From Saccopteryx bilineata (taxonomy: Eukaryota; Chordata; Mammalia; Chiroptera; Emballonuridae), in assembly GCF_036850765.1 (NCBI RefSeq), contig NC_089494.1, positions 55,755,809 through 55,819,808 on the forward strand: a stretch of 64,000 bases of DNA, written 5' to 3'. Shown here piece after piece: positions 1 to 11,947 of this stretch. The notes beneath the pieces were generated by a model. It was not told where the DNA came from. It was given only the letters and a program-made list of their open reading frames with translations, and did no database searches. The position numbers were made by a program, and so were the translations under genes. Numbering within the stretch: the first letter of the stretch is position 1; every line of letters begins with the position of its first letter.

Positions 1-615
1 GAAGTGTCTGTTCATTCCTTTAACTTATTTCTTTATATTTTCTAACTTCTCCACTTAGTGCATTCCTTTACCCCACTGCGGCTCCAAATAGAATACATCC
101 CTTTCTTCTCCATTGATGTAGTCACTCTCATTTGACTTTCATGAATACATTCATATATATATATGAAAAAACGGGTTCATGTCCTACTGGGTATTACAGC
201 TTCAAAAATCAGTTCTGAGGACACAAGCTGCATTGAGAATGATTGAGCAAAATTCTGAGAATGACAGTATGTAAAACCTCAATACCAGAAGTATTCTCAG
301 ACCCCAAAATGCCACAGAACAATACAAAGGAGAAAGACGCTCTCTGCTATATCATGTAACCTTTTAGTCTTGAAAGAACACAGGTTATCAAAACAATAGA
401 CAATTGCTCTCAAAATGCAGTTTCTCCACTGACTTTTGAGTGTGAGATCTAAGTAGTGAAAGCATAGCAACAGTGTTACTTGGGTTTTTCTTTTCTTTCT
501 TTTTTTCCCCCAATCCATGGGAAAAAAGAAGGCAATTGCTTGTTTACCTGAATAACTAGATCAGCCTGTTAAGTGACTTCTGCTCTTGCTTCCCCTGCCC
601 TCTCCAGTTTCTGCC
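1..615. other. AT-rich non-coding sequence, nothing recognised
   Basis: No repeat head, LTR signature or exon-like reading frame was recognised. It ends where L2-like sequence begins. Confidence 0.4.
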
Positions 616-619
616 TTGA

Positions 620-1202
620 GAGCAGACAGAGCAAGCCTTTAAAACACATTAGATGCTAAACCCCTTCCACCCCAAACATGCAATGGCTCTCTGCCTGTCG
701 GTTGGGATTAAAGCCCAATTTTTACACCATTTCCTCATACATTCATCTCCCTTACTCTGCTGACCTCATCTAGCATCTCCTCACACCATTCCCTGTGTTC
801 CAACCACAAAAGCCTCTTTGCTGTCCTTTGAATACACTTGGAGGGCACTAGTCCCAGGGCACAGGCAGCTGATTCGTCTTGCGGGACCACTTTCCCATCG
901 ACATCACTGCCTTCAGGGCTTCATGCAGATATCAACATCTCAAAAACACCTGCCTCCACCACCCTATAAAAAATCAAAATCCTTTTTCCCCCTCCTATTT
1001 CTACTATACCTCCAACTCTTTTAATCTTGATTTATTTACTTTTCATTTGTCCATATGATTTATTATCTCTTTTGTGTACTGTTTGCTTATAATGGAGATC
1101 TATAAAGGCAAGGATCTTTGTTTAATTTACCTATTTAACTCAACTACCTAGAACAGTGCCTGGCACATGTGTGATAGGCACTTAGTCACATTTGTTGAAT
1201 TG
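620..1202 (+). repeat. Ancient LINE-2 (L2) 3' fragment
   Basis: The segment near 1145-1200 reads like the conserved L2 3' end: 'ctagaacagtgcctggcaca' followed by a 'ttgttgaat' end. The C/T-rich block at 680-900 resembles the preceding L2 region. It is strongly diverged, as expected for an element shared by all placental mammals. Boundaries are approximate and there is no target-site duplication. Confidence 0.6.
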
Positions 1203-1412
1203 GTTTGTATTTTTTTCTTTGACAATAATAAAGGTATTATCCTGGCAAGAAAAATTATATTGCTAACAAAGTAATTGTCATTGACAATCACTCAATAATA
1301 AAAAGCTGTTTTCTGAATTCAAAATCATGAACTTCTTTTTTCCCCAAAGATTCATGAAAGATTCCCCCAAATCCACAGCATAAAGGAAAGCACTAAAGCC
1401 CCATTTGATTTT

Positions 1413-1756
1413 TTTTTTCATTTTTCTAAAGCTGGAAACAGGGAGAGACAGTCAGACAGACTCCCGCATGTGCCCGACCGGGATCCACCCAGCACGCCCA
1501 CCATGGGGCGACGCTCTGCCCAGCAGGGGGCGATGCTCTGCCCATCCTGGGCGTCACCATGTTGCGACCAGAGCCACTCTAGCGCCTGAGGCAGAGGCCA
1601 CAGAGCCATCCCCAGCGCCGGGGCCATCTTTGCTCCAATGGAGCCTTGGCTGCGGGAGGGAAGAGAGAGACAGAGAGGAAAGCGCGGCGGAGGGGTGGAG
1701 AAGCAAATGGGTGCTTCTCCTATGTGCCCTGCCCGGGAATCGAACCCGGGTCCTCC
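1413..1756 (-). mobile_element. tRNA-derived SINE, head-truncated subfamily, minus strand
   Basis: Read on the minus strand it starts at GGAGGACCCGGG, keeps the tRNA B box (GGTTCGATTCCC), continues through the C/T-rich block and the GATGGC...GCTGGGGATGGCTC body, and ends in an A-rich tail. It is flanked by a perfect 15-bp target-site duplication, gccccatttgatttt, at 1398-1412 and 1757-1771. The first ~45 bases of the tRNA head, including the A box, are absent. The 'gcagagcatcgccccctggtgg'-type segment is doubled. The same start is seen in the SINE at 25196, so this looks like a subfamily and not a random truncation. Confidence 0.92.
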
Positions 1757-1771
1757 GCCCCATTTGATTTT

Positions 1772-4206
1772 GAGTTAGCAAGCAAATTGGAAATTTGGAG
1801 CGCATTTTCTAATTGCCTTCATCTAGGAAATCAGGCCTGCCTTTGCTCTTACACCAGTTGGCTACCAGCAGCTGCAAAGATATGGGAACTAGAATTCTGG
1901 TGCAGCATCAAAATTCTCTTCTGTTGCTTGGTGCACATGTCAGTTAGTTAAACTCCTTCCTGGATCTACAGCTTTTCCTGGCAAGATGCTCTGGTCTGGG
2001 GACTGGGTCTGTGGCTCTGATACTTTCAGGTCTCCCAGTAATATTTTATAGCCCTTCTTTCTAATCTCCTTGCACTCTGGGCTTCCTGACTGTGCACACA
2101 CCAGCCCTCAGCTTTGTTCCTTGAGCCTTGTCTGATTCTCCAAATACTGACCTATGTGGTAGATACAGAGATGCATCACTGAGATCCCCTTTTCAGAAAT
2201 ACTTGTTGACCAGCTGTGGCAAGAATGACCAGCAGATAGTCTCCAATTGCCTGTCCCACCGGGGATTGCCTCAGCTTCAAAGGTCTGTCCGCCCCATGAT
2301 CATACCTTTCCTAAGGCAGAGTTCACCTAATGAGAGATGCTCTAAGGAGCAGTTCTTGCTCCAGAACTCCCTTTAGATTAGCCAAGGTGTTGCCAGGCAT
2401 GATCATTATCTAGCTTCTACTTCCGCCCAATCCTGCTTTCACCTCTTTCCTCTGCAAGTATCGATCTCTAATAGACATCTTCTATCCCCAAATGCCACTC
2501 ACTATCTGCTTCTGGAGGACCCAACTGGCAACAACCCCCAACACTGCCAATAGAAAATGTCAAAATTGAGAAATTTGAAAAGGTAGAAAGTGAAGCAGCC
2601 TATGTGTGAGCACTGGTCATGGAGTAACATATGATACATAAGAGACTTATCTACAACTAAAGCAATACTACAACAGTAATGAGCCCTCATTGCATGATGT
2701 GTGCTTAACATCAGCTAATAACATAAGAAAGCTACTTTACTTTCTTAGGCTTTGCTTTAAAGCGGCTTTCTTAAGGCTTGAGTCAAAACTCTCTATTAAA
2801 CCACCCTCTGGATAATTCTCACTTTAAATTGATAATTCTCTTACAAAAACTAAAACCATAAATTCTGGAGATAATCAGAACATAATTTAGATTCTAAATG
2901 AGGACCTAGGAAAACTGAACTTAAAATATTATATAATTCATAAGAATATCATCATAAAATCTGTATAATGATAACATCTATTTGTAACCATCTACTTTCA
3001 ACTTTGTTTTAAAACATTTCTCAGATAGCGTGGGTCTAACATACAGTGAATTTTGTTAATAGTGTTAATATTTCTGTTGCTGATTGATATCACCTTATGT
3101 TGGCTGAAATCATTCACCCTTACTTCACTGGGATATTTCCCTATATTATCTGCTTATGCTCCAATGCATCTAGTATCTGGGAGACATCTTAGCTAGATCC
3201 AAAAGCATGCCTAGGCACTGCCTTTCCTTTTTCCAAGGGTGAATATAGTTAGCATTTTCCCAACTCTTCTCCACTCACCATGCAATCCTTTTGAGTGGCT
3301 GATTTCTGTGCCAAGCTCATTGGGCTTGGCCCCTTCTGAGTGGTCCTAAATTCCAAAGGCTGCTTGTTTGAAAATTCATGAGATTCTCAATGATGTGGTT
3401 CCTTTTCTGGCTGCCCCACTGCTCAGCTAGTGCAGACAACAAGCTGCTTAGGGATGGATAATTTTTCCTTTTAGCTGCCAAAACCTACAGGGAGGCTGGT
3501 ATTTGACTGCTATTGTGGAATTTTTAGAAGTTTGGAAAACAGAGGATTTTATTTTTTGTTTTGTTTTGATAGAGGACATTTTGACAATGACTTTGGCAGT
3601 GATACAAAAATCTCCATGCTTGTAAACCAGAATAACATTTGCAGCCATCTGGCTTGCATGTAGCTCTCTCTGAGTGGGATAGATATAAAAACAGTTAGCA
3701 ATTATGAGGTTTAAAATGGCTTTCCCATTAATTTCTGAACTGAACTATCCCATGATAAACATGTAAAAGGCCGTGAAGGGGTTGCTGATTCTTTGTCAGC
3801 ACACTTCCCATCAGGACAAAAATTCTCTGACACCTGCATTAACTCTTAATTTCATAATCCCTCTCCACTATCACCACCAACATTCACCCAGATTCTCAAC
3901 TCAAATTGTTTTTGTCCTAAATATCACACCCACAATCATGATAAACTAAAACAATCCATGAAAAGATCCACTGTATGGCCAGTTGTATTTATTATTCTCC
4001 CTTTTGAATATGACTAAAAATGATTCCAAAGAACAGATGAAATTTCTTTAAACAACTTAAGGTGAATCACTGCCTTTTAATTTTAAATTTTAGGGTTTAA
4101 TCATTATATGATAAACATTAAAACTTTTATTAGAATAGTTTTAAACAATAAAACACAGAACGAAGTTTTAATTCTTGAAACTGAAGGACATAGTTCCTTT
4201 AGATTC
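1772..4206. other. Non-coding interval, no recognised element
   Basis: About 2.4 kb of AT-rich sequence with no clear LINE, LTR or SINE signature and no frame with exon character. Short open frames are scattered and uncorrelated. Ancient unrecognisable repeats are likely. Confidence 0.4.
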
Positions 4207-4218
4207 AGAATTACAACT

Positions 4219-4596
4219 GGTTTTTTTTTTTTTTGTATTTTTCTGAAGCTGGAAACAGGGAGGCAGTCAGACAGACTCCCGCATGCACCCGACCAGGATC
4301 CACCCGGCACACCCACCAGGGGGCGATGCTCTGCCCATCCGGGGCGTCACTCTGTCGCGACCAGAGCCATTCCAGCACCTGAGGCAGAGGCCAAGGAGCC
4401 ATCCCCAGCGCCCGGGCCATCTTTGCTCCAATGGAGCCTCAGCTGCGGGAAGGGAAGAGAGAGACAGAGAGGAAGGAGAGGGGGAGGGGTGGAGAAGCAG
4501 ATGGGCGCTTCTCCTGTGTGCCCTGGCTGGGAATCGAACCCGGGACTTCTGAACGCCAGGCTGACGCTCTACCACTGAGCCAACCAGCCAGGGCCA
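4219..4596 (-). mobile_element. tRNA-derived SINE (GCCCTGGCC head), full length, minus strand
   Basis: On the minus strand it begins GGCCCTGGCTGGTTGGCTC, with A box and B box (GGGTTCGATTCCC) of a tRNA-like pol III promoter. The ~330-bp body follows, then the T-run (A tail on the minus strand). A perfect 12-bp duplication, agaattacaact, lies at 4207-4218 and 4597-4608. This is a complete copy. Confidence 0.93.
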
Positions 4597-4608
4597 AGAA
4601 TTACAACT

Positions 4609-5458
4609 TTTGACCTCTTTAAAATTATTGAAAAGTTTCCATAATAATAATCGGCATTATATATCAAGATATAAAAATCACACTAAAAATTGTTTTGTCA
4701 ATTCCCAGTATAAGATACCAAAGTTACCCAATGATGTAGAAGCAGATTTTAAGAGGTTGTATGTAAGTGAAGAGCAAAGTGAGATAGAGCATAGGAAGAG
4801 AGACTATCCCCCCCCATCCAGCTTGGTCCTCAGAGTTCCATCCTGCCTGTCCAGGACACACGATCTGCTAGTAAAACCTGCAGAAGAAGCTTTGTGCTGT
4901 CACTGTTCTTGCAATTTTTTACATACAGTAACATATTTTTATTCAAGGCTTTCAGAGATTTGTCACTAAATTGTCAAGTTAGAAAACCCAGAACTGGAAG
5001 AGATCAGACAGGACATTTTCCAGACAAATTAGCGGTGGAAGGAAGATGATGTAAATGGCAGCATGAGTGTACCCTGTGCTGAAGCCGATTTTGCAGCAAA
5101 GCTTAAGACATAAAAGAAGTGATGGTTTCATGTGCTTGGGCTAGTGATTTACGAAGTTGCTTCCTGATTTAATAGAGTGCTGGAAAGGGTTGTTGTTATA
5201 TCAACTAAAGAAATCATAACGTGGTAATGAATGTTATGAATCTTCATGAATATTTCGTCTAAAGACAGGTTGTTAGATTTATCTTGAGGTTAAAGAGCAC
5301 ATAGGCCATAAATCAGGCCCAAGAAGGAGTTACTTGAGGTTCATAGCTGGTGAGAACTGTGAGCATACTAGCCAAAGCTACCTGTGGGTGTTTATTTCTT
5401 TAATCACATGTTAGAATCCACTGACCTGATAAAGATAAAGAAAAAAATTCAGTTTAAA
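4609..5458. other. Non-coding interval between two SINEs
   Basis: No recognised element. The longest open stretch, downstream of 4610, begins inside SINE-flanking sequence and has no splice or codon features of a gene. Confidence 0.4.
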
Positions 5459-5468
5459 ACATACAACA

Positions 5469-5855
5469 TAGCCCTGGCCAGTTGGCTCAGTGGTAGAGAG
5501 TCGGCCTGGCATGAGGAAGTCCCGGGTTCGATTCCTGGCCAGGGCACACAGGAGAAGTGCCCATCTGCTTCTCCACCCCTCCCTCTCTCCTTCTTCTCTG
5601 TCTCTCTCTTCCCCTCCCGCAGCTAGGCTCCATTGGAGCAAAGATGGCCCGGGCACTGGGAATGGCTCCATGGCCTCTGCCTCAGGCGCTAGAGTGGCTC
5701 TGGTCAAAACAGAGCGACGCCCCAAATGGGCAGAGCATCGCCCCCTGGTGGGTGTGCCGGTTGGATCCTGGTCGGGCGCATGCAGGAGTCTGTCTGACTG
5801 CCTCCCCGTTTCCAGCTTTGGAAAAAATACAAAAAAAAAAAAAAAACCCAAAAAA
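5469..5855 (+). mobile_element. tRNA-derived SINE (GCCCTGGCC head), full length, plus strand
   Basis: Starts at 5471 with GCCCTGGCCAGTTGGCTCAG. The B box GGGTTCGATTCC is at about 5523. The body is complete and an A-rich tail runs from 5822 to 5855. A 10-bp duplication, acatacaaca, lies at 5459-5468 and 5856-5865. Confidence 0.93.
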
Positions 5856-5865
5856 ACATACAACA

Positions 5866-6479
5866 CTAAATAAATAAATTATATAAAATTATAAAGGATC
5901 ACCAAAAGTTTCTAGGAAGCATTAGTATTATAATTTTGAAACAAAATTGGTTTTATTGTAATTTTCTCATTGAATTTATTAGGTATTTAGAACTGTAATC
6001 AATATTCAATAAAAAGGTATCACAGGCTATTGAATTGGTGTGATAAAACAAAATGATATAAGCCTGTTCTTTAGCTATGAACTGCACATAAGACTATCAT
6101 TTACATTAAATCTTTAGTATATCATCAATTTCAAGGTAATTTCTCATTTGGAATATTTATAGTTAGTTTAAAATTCACTAGTTATTTTGTTAGATAAGTA
6201 TATTTTATTTCTTCCAATAAAGAAAAAAGAATTATGCTTCCCCAGGCTGTACTAATGGCATGTACTTACTTCCGTGATTATGAGATTTCCTTTCTAACTC
6301 TGTAGCTAGCTGAGAGCAGCCTCTTATCTCCTTTAAATTAAGTCTTTCTCATGTCTTATGTTTTTCAAAGTATGAGGAATGTTATTTAAATAAAGATATA
6401 ACCTTTCTGAAAAGTTTTTATTTATTTGACAGTGGAATTGAAAACTTAAGAGCTCTTTTATTCAATCTGTCACTCAGAA
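5866..6479. other. AT-rich non-coding interval
   Basis: No element or gene recognised. The sequence is AT-rich with short homopolymers only. Confidence 0.4.
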
Positions 6480-6770
6480 TAATTTTAAATGCTTAGCATA
6501 TGACATGCACTGCTAGGTGATGGAGATGAAATGGAAAATGAGTAAAATGTGGTCTCTACCTGTAGAATGTTTTGCTTCAAGAGGGGTACAAATGAGTAAA
6601 TAAGAAAGTATAAAAAGTGTGATAGCTGACATTATAGAAGCTGTTATGAGAGCACATGGGAGAATACAGCCCCAGAATTTAGGGGTCAAATATAGCACTT
6701 TAGAGAAAAGAATGTCTAGCGGGTCAGACCTACCTGAACTAAGAGTCAAGTCATAATGAAGTAGGATGTC
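6480..6770 (-). repeat. Probable diverged L2 fragment, minus strand
   Basis: The order of motifs (a 'gcactgctaggtgatggagatga' zone, then 'aaatgagtaaaatgtggtctctacct') resembles the reverse complement of an L2 3' region. It is heavily diverged and the call is tentative. Confidence 0.35.
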
Positions 6771-7062
6771 AACTAGGAAAAAATATACGAACTAACAGAG
6801 GAGCTGAGGAAAGTTGCTGATGGCTCAAGTTTACTGAATGTGTGCCACTGTGGAAGAGAATGAGAAGATAGGGAGGAAAGTAAGGAGGCAGACCACACTT
6901 CTAAACCCTGCAAGGAGCCTGAACTCTTCTTCCTTAGGAAAAAAGTTTCACTGAACGGGTTTCAGCAGTTTTCTGATATCATTAGATTTCCATTTCATCT
7001 TGTTTAAGGTTATACTTCTTGTATAGTTGAGAAAACATTTTACGCTTACTTCTACTCTTCAT

Positions 7063-7595
7063 AACTAAAATAAGGGAGTAAAGAGGGACAAATACATGGT
7101 GACGGGAAATGGTTTGACTTTGGGTGATGAGTACACAACATAATCAACGGTTTAAATGCTACAGAAATGTTTACTTGAAATCTATGTACTCTTTTTATTT
7201 GTCTTCTTTTTCCAAGTCAAAAGAGGAAAGATAGAGAGATGGACTCCCACATGCACCCTGACTGGGATCCACCTGGCAGCCCCCATCTGGGGCCATGCTA
7301 GCAACCAAGCTATTTTTAACATCTGAGGCAGAAGTTCCACAGAGCCATCCTCGCAACCAGGCCCATGCACTCGAACCAACTGAGCCATGGCTGCAGGAGA
7401 GGAAGAGAGCGAGAGAGAAGGGGGAGGGGTGGAGAAACGATGGTGGCTTCTCCTGTGTGCCCTGACCAGGAGTCAAACTCAAGGCATCCACACTCTGGGG
7501 CCGACACACTACCACTGAGCCAACCGACCAGGGCCCAATGGATTCTTATAGATCAATGTCACCCCTTTAAAAGTAATTTTTTAAATAATCATTTT
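7063..7595 (+). repeat. L1 3' end fragment, interrupted by a SINE
   Basis: The left part (7063-7190) matches the tail of the L1 at 35360-35465: 'gtaaagagggacaaatac', 'gatttgactttg'-like text, and 'aatcaac.gtt.aaatgctacagaaatg'. The right part from 7536 continues as 'ttatagatcaatgtcacc', the same tail. The SINE at 7192-7535 splits it. It is a short 5'-truncated copy. Confidence 0.75.
7192..7535 (-). mobile_element. Old tRNA-derived SINE inside an L1 tail, minus strand
   Basis: On the minus strand it reads 'gggccctggtcggttggctc' with a degraded B box and a diverged body ending near a T-rich region at 7192-7210. Many substitutions relative to the copies at 4219 and 5469 indicate an older copy. 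It sits within the L1 tail that continues on both sides. A clean duplication was not identified. Confidence 0.8.
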
Positions 7596-7654
7596 TAATT
7601 AAAAAAAAGAATTTGATGAATGTTTAAATCAGTGATTGATGGTTTTCAAAGTAG

Positions 7655-7660
7655 TTTTTT

Positions 7661-7692
<32 letters not shown>

Positions 7693-7891
7693 TTTTTAAT
7701 TTTTATTTATTCATTTTAGAGAGGAGAGAGAGAGAGAGACAGAGAGAGACAGAGAGGAGAGAGACAGGGGGGAGGAGCTGGAAGCATCAACTCCCATATG
7801 TGCCTTGACCAGGCAAGCCCAGGGTTTCGAACCAGCGACCTCAGCATTTCCAGGTCGACGCTTTATCCACTGCGCCACCACAGGTCAGGCC
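7655..7891 (-). mobile_element. tRNA-derived SINE (GGCCTGACCTGTGG head), minus strand
   Basis: On the minus strand it begins at the GGCCTGACCTGTGGTGGCGC head, with a B-box region near 'ggttcgaaaccctgg'. A short body follows ('catatgggagttgatgcttc'), then a GA-rich block and a long A tail (T run at 7655-7697). The duplication tcaaagtag flanks it at 7646-7654 and 7892-7900. This is a second SINE family, distinct from the GCCCTGGCC family. Confidence 0.92.
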
Positions 7892-8284
7892 TCAAAGTAG
7901 TTTTTAAAGAGAGTTGGGAGGTGGGAAATCAGATTATTTACATTGGAAATGTTGAACATAAGCAATGTTATAGAATGGTGAAAAAGAAAATGATCAAATA
8001 GCTACATGTCTCTAAAATAAAGTCAGATAAGTAAGTAAATAATGTCCTGATAAGATTGGAGTAGATGCAACGTGAGATCATAAGACCTTTTTTATGAGGG
8101 CCTTAAAAATAAAAATCATCTTTTATTTTAAAAAAGAAAAAGTAGCCTACATTTTATAGAAATCATTCCCCCAAGGAGGTGTACTTCTAAATTTCTGTAT
8201 CCCTGTCCTGCTCAATACCAAAAATATGTAGTATTAAAATAATAACTAATATTGATTAAGGGAATATAAGGTCAGTCCCTAGTG

Positions 8285-8470
8285 TTTTACATATATTAAT
8301 CTATTTAACCCTCATTTTAAAATCAATATAGTAAATATTATAATTATCCTTACTTTAAAGATGAGAAAATTAGGCACAAAGAATCAAATAATGTGCCTAC
8401 ATCATGCTGTCAGTGAGCTGCAGAGCTGGGATCTGAACCCAGACAGTCAACTCTTAACCACACTGTTCTC
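8285..8470 (-). repeat. MIR fragment, minus strand
   Basis: Contains the MIR core in reverse: 'aagatgagaaaattaggcac' then 'gagctgggatctgaacccag' then 'ctcttaaccac'. It is an ancient pan-mammalian SINE and strongly diverged. Confidence 0.7.
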
Positions 8471-8721
8471 AGTTATGACATACTACATAGTAACATGGTT
8501 TACACAGTTTTTATAGTAATAACCAGTAGAAATAACAATAAAAATTACCATAAAAAAGAAAAAACTGTTTCCATTTACCCTTGAATATTGTTTTATGATT
8601 GTTTTTGAAGGAGTTCATATCCAGAGGAAGAAGAATATCCCAATTTGATTTTATCCAAATGGTAAACATACTTTTAAAGATTTGACACTTGAAGCAGTGC
8701 ATTTGTACACTGATGACACTC

Positions 8722-9450
8722 ATGTGCTGCTTACAGAGGGGATGTGTTGTGGGAAATGCATCATCAGGCGATTCTGTCATTGTGAGAAGGTCATAGCATG
8801 CACTTAATACGATCTAGAAGGTATAACCTACCACACAGTTAAGCTATATGGTAGAGCCTATCGCTCCTGGGCTACACACCCGCACAGCAAGTGACTGTAC
8901 TGAATAGTATAGGCTACTGTAAGCCCATGGTGGGTATTTGTGTATCTAAACATATCTCAGTATAGAAATTTACAATAAAAATACAATCTAAAAAATAAAA
9001 AAATTGTAACCTGTCGAGGGCACTTACCATGAATGGAGCCTACAGGACTGGAAGTAGCTCTGGGAGAGTCAGTGAATGAGTGGTGAGTAGATGTAAGGAT
9101 CTAGGACATTACTGTATACTACTGTGGACTTTATAAATACTGTACACTTAGGCTACACTAAATTTATAAAACACAAGATTAAATCAAGCAGAAGAGAAAA
9201 TGAGGCCAATTCATATGAGACTATGGTTGGCACAACGCAAATAATTGTTTTACAGCCAAATGTTTTTAAAAAATAGAAAGAGTATATTCCAAAGGAATGA
9301 TAAAAAGGTGTAGCAAACACATCAGTAACAATCATTTATCATCATTGTCAAGTATTATGTAGTGTACATAATTGTATGAGCTATCCTCTTATACAATTGG
9401 CAGCGCAGTGCCTTTGTTTTCACCAGCATCACCACAAACAGATGAGTTAT
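8722..9450 (+). mobile_element. Tigger-like DNA transposon, left part
   Basis: The string of motifs (aggcgattctgtcattgtg, tagcctatcgctcctgg, gggtatttgtgtatctaaac, cacttaggctacactaaat, caccagcatcaccacaaac) matches an old placental DNA transposon that I recall as Tigger7-like. The remainder lies at 11948-12020, after an endogenous retrovirus. No transposase ORF remains. The superfamily name is from memory and should be checked. Confidence 0.6.
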
Positions 9451-9582
9451 GTACTTCTCTGGCCTCTGTCCCTGGGACCAGAGAACATCATCCAGGAAGT
9501 GCTGTACTAAATAAAGCTTTTGCTATTCCACACTTTGTAGCTATGCCCTTCTTTCTTCCTCATTGGGCAAAAATACCTTACA
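9451..9582 (+). repeat. 5' LTR remnant of an endogenous retrovirus
   Basis: Matches the last ~130 bases of the 3' LTR at 11606-11947: 'ctctggcctctgtcc', 'gggaccagagaacatc', 'ctgtactaaataaagctttt', 'ataccttaca'. It includes the AATAAA signal and ends CTTACA. The first ~210 bases of the LTR are missing, so recombination or deletion removed the left edge together with part of the host Tigger-like element. Confidence 0.8.
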
Positions 9583-9584
9583 TT

Positions 9585-9602
9585 TGGTGTCAAAACCCGG
9601 GA
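9585..9602 (+). other. Retroviral primer-binding site, tRNA-Phe-like
   Basis: Two bases after the LTR end lies TGGTGTCAAAACCCGGGA. By recollection the 3' end of tRNA-Phe would give TGGTGCCGAAACCCGGGA, so 16 of 18 positions agree. The position directly after the CA of the LTR supports a real PBS. Confidence 0.75.
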
Positions 9603-11600
9603 GGAGTTGAAGCTCACTGGGGTCACTGCTCTCCCCTTCCCTTCCAAGGAAGAACCAGGATCTCCAACTTTCCACCCACTTCGGCACATGGTGCGGCAAA
9701 TCCCCTGCCTCCAGCCTCCCCTTAGTTCTTTCCACCGAGACTCCCTGTCCGCAATCGCAATTGCGTCAGGGATCTCTTTTCCATTCCGAGTACGTATGTG
9801 CCCGTGGAGACATCCCGGGCACATCCACTTTACCTAACCGTCCAGTGGCCAGAGCTTGAGTTGCGGGACGCCAATTCTCCTCTCTAACCACTCCGAGGAC
9901 TGAGGGTGGCCAAGGGAGGCACAGGAATCTAAACCTGACTTAAAAACACTCCTGGAATGCCTTATCCAAAATCTCTCCCTCCCTAAAGAAGAAGAAACTG
10001 TTCTTCTTCTCTGCTGTGGCCAGGCCACAGAACCCACTGGATAATCGGACCAGGTGGCCTCCTGAAGAGACTTTCGATTTTGACATCCTTACCAATTTAA
10101 CTATCACCAAAGAACTGGGAACTGGTTGGAGATCCCTTACATTCAGAGCTTCTAGTATTTGTGCCCCATCCTAATCTCTGTGCTGCCTGTTCTACGGTGC
10201 AGGCCCTTTTTGGCCAGAGAAACCTCACCTAAACCCTCCACTTCTGATCTTTCCTCCTTTACTGACCCCAACTCTCTCTCCCTCCTGCCTGACCCCCAGG
10301 GGTGCCCCTCTCTAGGGACCCCTCTCTAGTCCCTCTGCGGACCTCTGCCACTTGGGTCTCTTCCCTCCAAGAAGCCACCTCCCCTCCCTTTGCAGGATCT
10401 TGTTTTTTATTCACCTGTAAATACCAGTCTCTCTTTCTTTTTTCCCCTGCTGGCCAGGAGTCCCTCCCTTCTACACTATGTTCTTAAGCCCCTCCTCTGC
10501 CAGGTCACCCTCCACCAGCCATTGGCCCTTATGCTGGTTTGCAGGACTCCTGACCCCACAGCCCAACCTTGATCTTCTTGCAAGAAGGCCAGGCCTTGTC
10601 CTGCCTCTGGGTCCAGCATTTCCAGCTGGATCTGGGTGCTGGGCTCCCCAGGAGCCCCTCCTCTTATTCTCACCCCTAAACCCTTATCTGAGACCTGATG
10701 AACATGGCATTTAAAGTTTTTAATGGTCATGACTAGCAGAAACAGGCTGAGGCTGTTTGCCAGGCATGCATGCAGCAGAAGGTAACTCTCCAAACCCAGG
10801 ATCTTGTGGCAGCCCTGAGGCCAGCAGAGCAACAGGGGCAAGGCATAGGAGGTGCCTGACCCAAGTCCAGGACGCAGAGAGGAACCTCACCAGGAGCTTG
10901 CTTTAAATGTAGAAAGCAAGGTCACTGGTTCCGGCAGTGCCCCTGCCTGCGGCTGCCCACTGAGCCCTGCCCTGACTGCAAGCAGCCCAGTCACTGGCAG
11001 AGTAATTGTCCCTTTTGGGCAACAGACTTGTCCTCAGTACCTCTATGTGGAGGACAAGCCACCCAAATGGGAGGCCAAGCCAGCCAGGCAGGCCTATCGT
11101 TTAAACTCCTAGACCTCATGGATGACTGACACGCCCAGATTTGAACACTCCCATCACTCACTACAGGAGCAGGTAAGTCTATCTCATTTCTTGTAGACAC
11201 GGGGGCTACCTTCTCTGTTTTGCCATCACACTCTGGACCTCTAGATCCCTCACAGGTCTTGGTTATGCGAGTGTATGGAACCCCTTCCTTTCCCCTTCAT
11301 ATGCCACTCTTGATATGCAGTTTTTCCTCAAGTTTGCCCCCATGCAGGACCACTGGCAGTCGGAACCACTGGGCTCTACCTATCTCCAGTAAGGCTGGAC
11401 CCTGAAGATCTTTCTATTGCTCTTTTTTTTTTTTTTAATCCTTACAGGACCACATCTGCAAAATTTCTCAAGTCACGGTCAAACAGATGTTCCTCCCGAC
11501 TCCCCTCAAAACCACCACCTTCTGATCTCCCCACCACAACGCCCCTAACCAGCAGGAAGTAGCCAGACGAATAGCTGCACCCCTTTCTAACATGAAAGGT
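9603..11600 (+). pseudogene. Decayed gag-pro region of a class I endogenous retrovirus
   Basis: A matrix-like phrase (WPPEETFDFDILTNL) is encoded near 10050. A capsid-end-like stretch follows near 10700-10860. The nucleocapsid has two zinc knuckles of the form CX2CX4HX4C at 10899-10940 and 10968-11009. A protease active-site triad LVDTGAT has its Asp codon at 11196. Nucleocapsid and protease lie in the same frame with a stop between, as in gammaretrovirus-like gag/pro-pol organisation. Two knuckles instead of one is unusual for that group. Multiple stops and frameshifts are present, and pol and env are missing, with the text running from the protease almost directly to the 3' LTR. It is not functional. 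Confidence 0.8.
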
Positions 11601-11605
11601 CGGAA

Positions 11606-11947
11606 TGTAAGGTCAGTGGGCAATGGGGAAAGTCATGTAAGGAACCAGACCCGGGGACTCTGGCTGGAACTGCCCACACCAATACATGCCTAAAGAAACT
11701 TCCCAGGAGTCCTTTGGAAAAGAGAGACTGTCCGTCAGCCAGTGAGATTTTGCCACATCATATCAACTTGCCTCCACCCTAGACGACCCTTTAAATATCC
11801 CCCACATGATTTCATCCATGCGATTTCTCTGGCCTCTGTCCCGGGACCAGAGAACATCGTCCTGGAAGCACTGTACTAAATAAAGCTTTTGCTATTCCAC
11901 AATGGTTACAACTTTCCTTCTTCCTCAGTGGGGAAAGATACCTTACA
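11606..11947 (+). repeat. 3' LTR of the endogenous retrovirus
   Basis: A 342-bp LTR with perfect 7-bp terminal inverted repeats, TGTAAGG...CCTTACA, and AATAAA at about 11879. It has close similarity to the 5' LTR remnant at 9451-9582. On its right the Tigger-like transposon resumes at once, which gives an exact right boundary. Confidence 0.88.

Noticed and set aside
5471..5550. tRNA gene at the SINE heads
   Set aside because: A and B boxes are present but the acceptor stem and cloverleaf are not, and each is followed by a SINE body.
5411..5866. Antiparallel open frames of 100-150 codons across SINEs
   Set aside because: They recur at every SINE copy, on the strand opposite to transcription, and are artefacts of GC-rich SINE text.
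10302..10841. Overlapping open frames around 10.3-10.8 kb as a host gene
   Set aside because: They lie within the retroviral gag-pro remnant.
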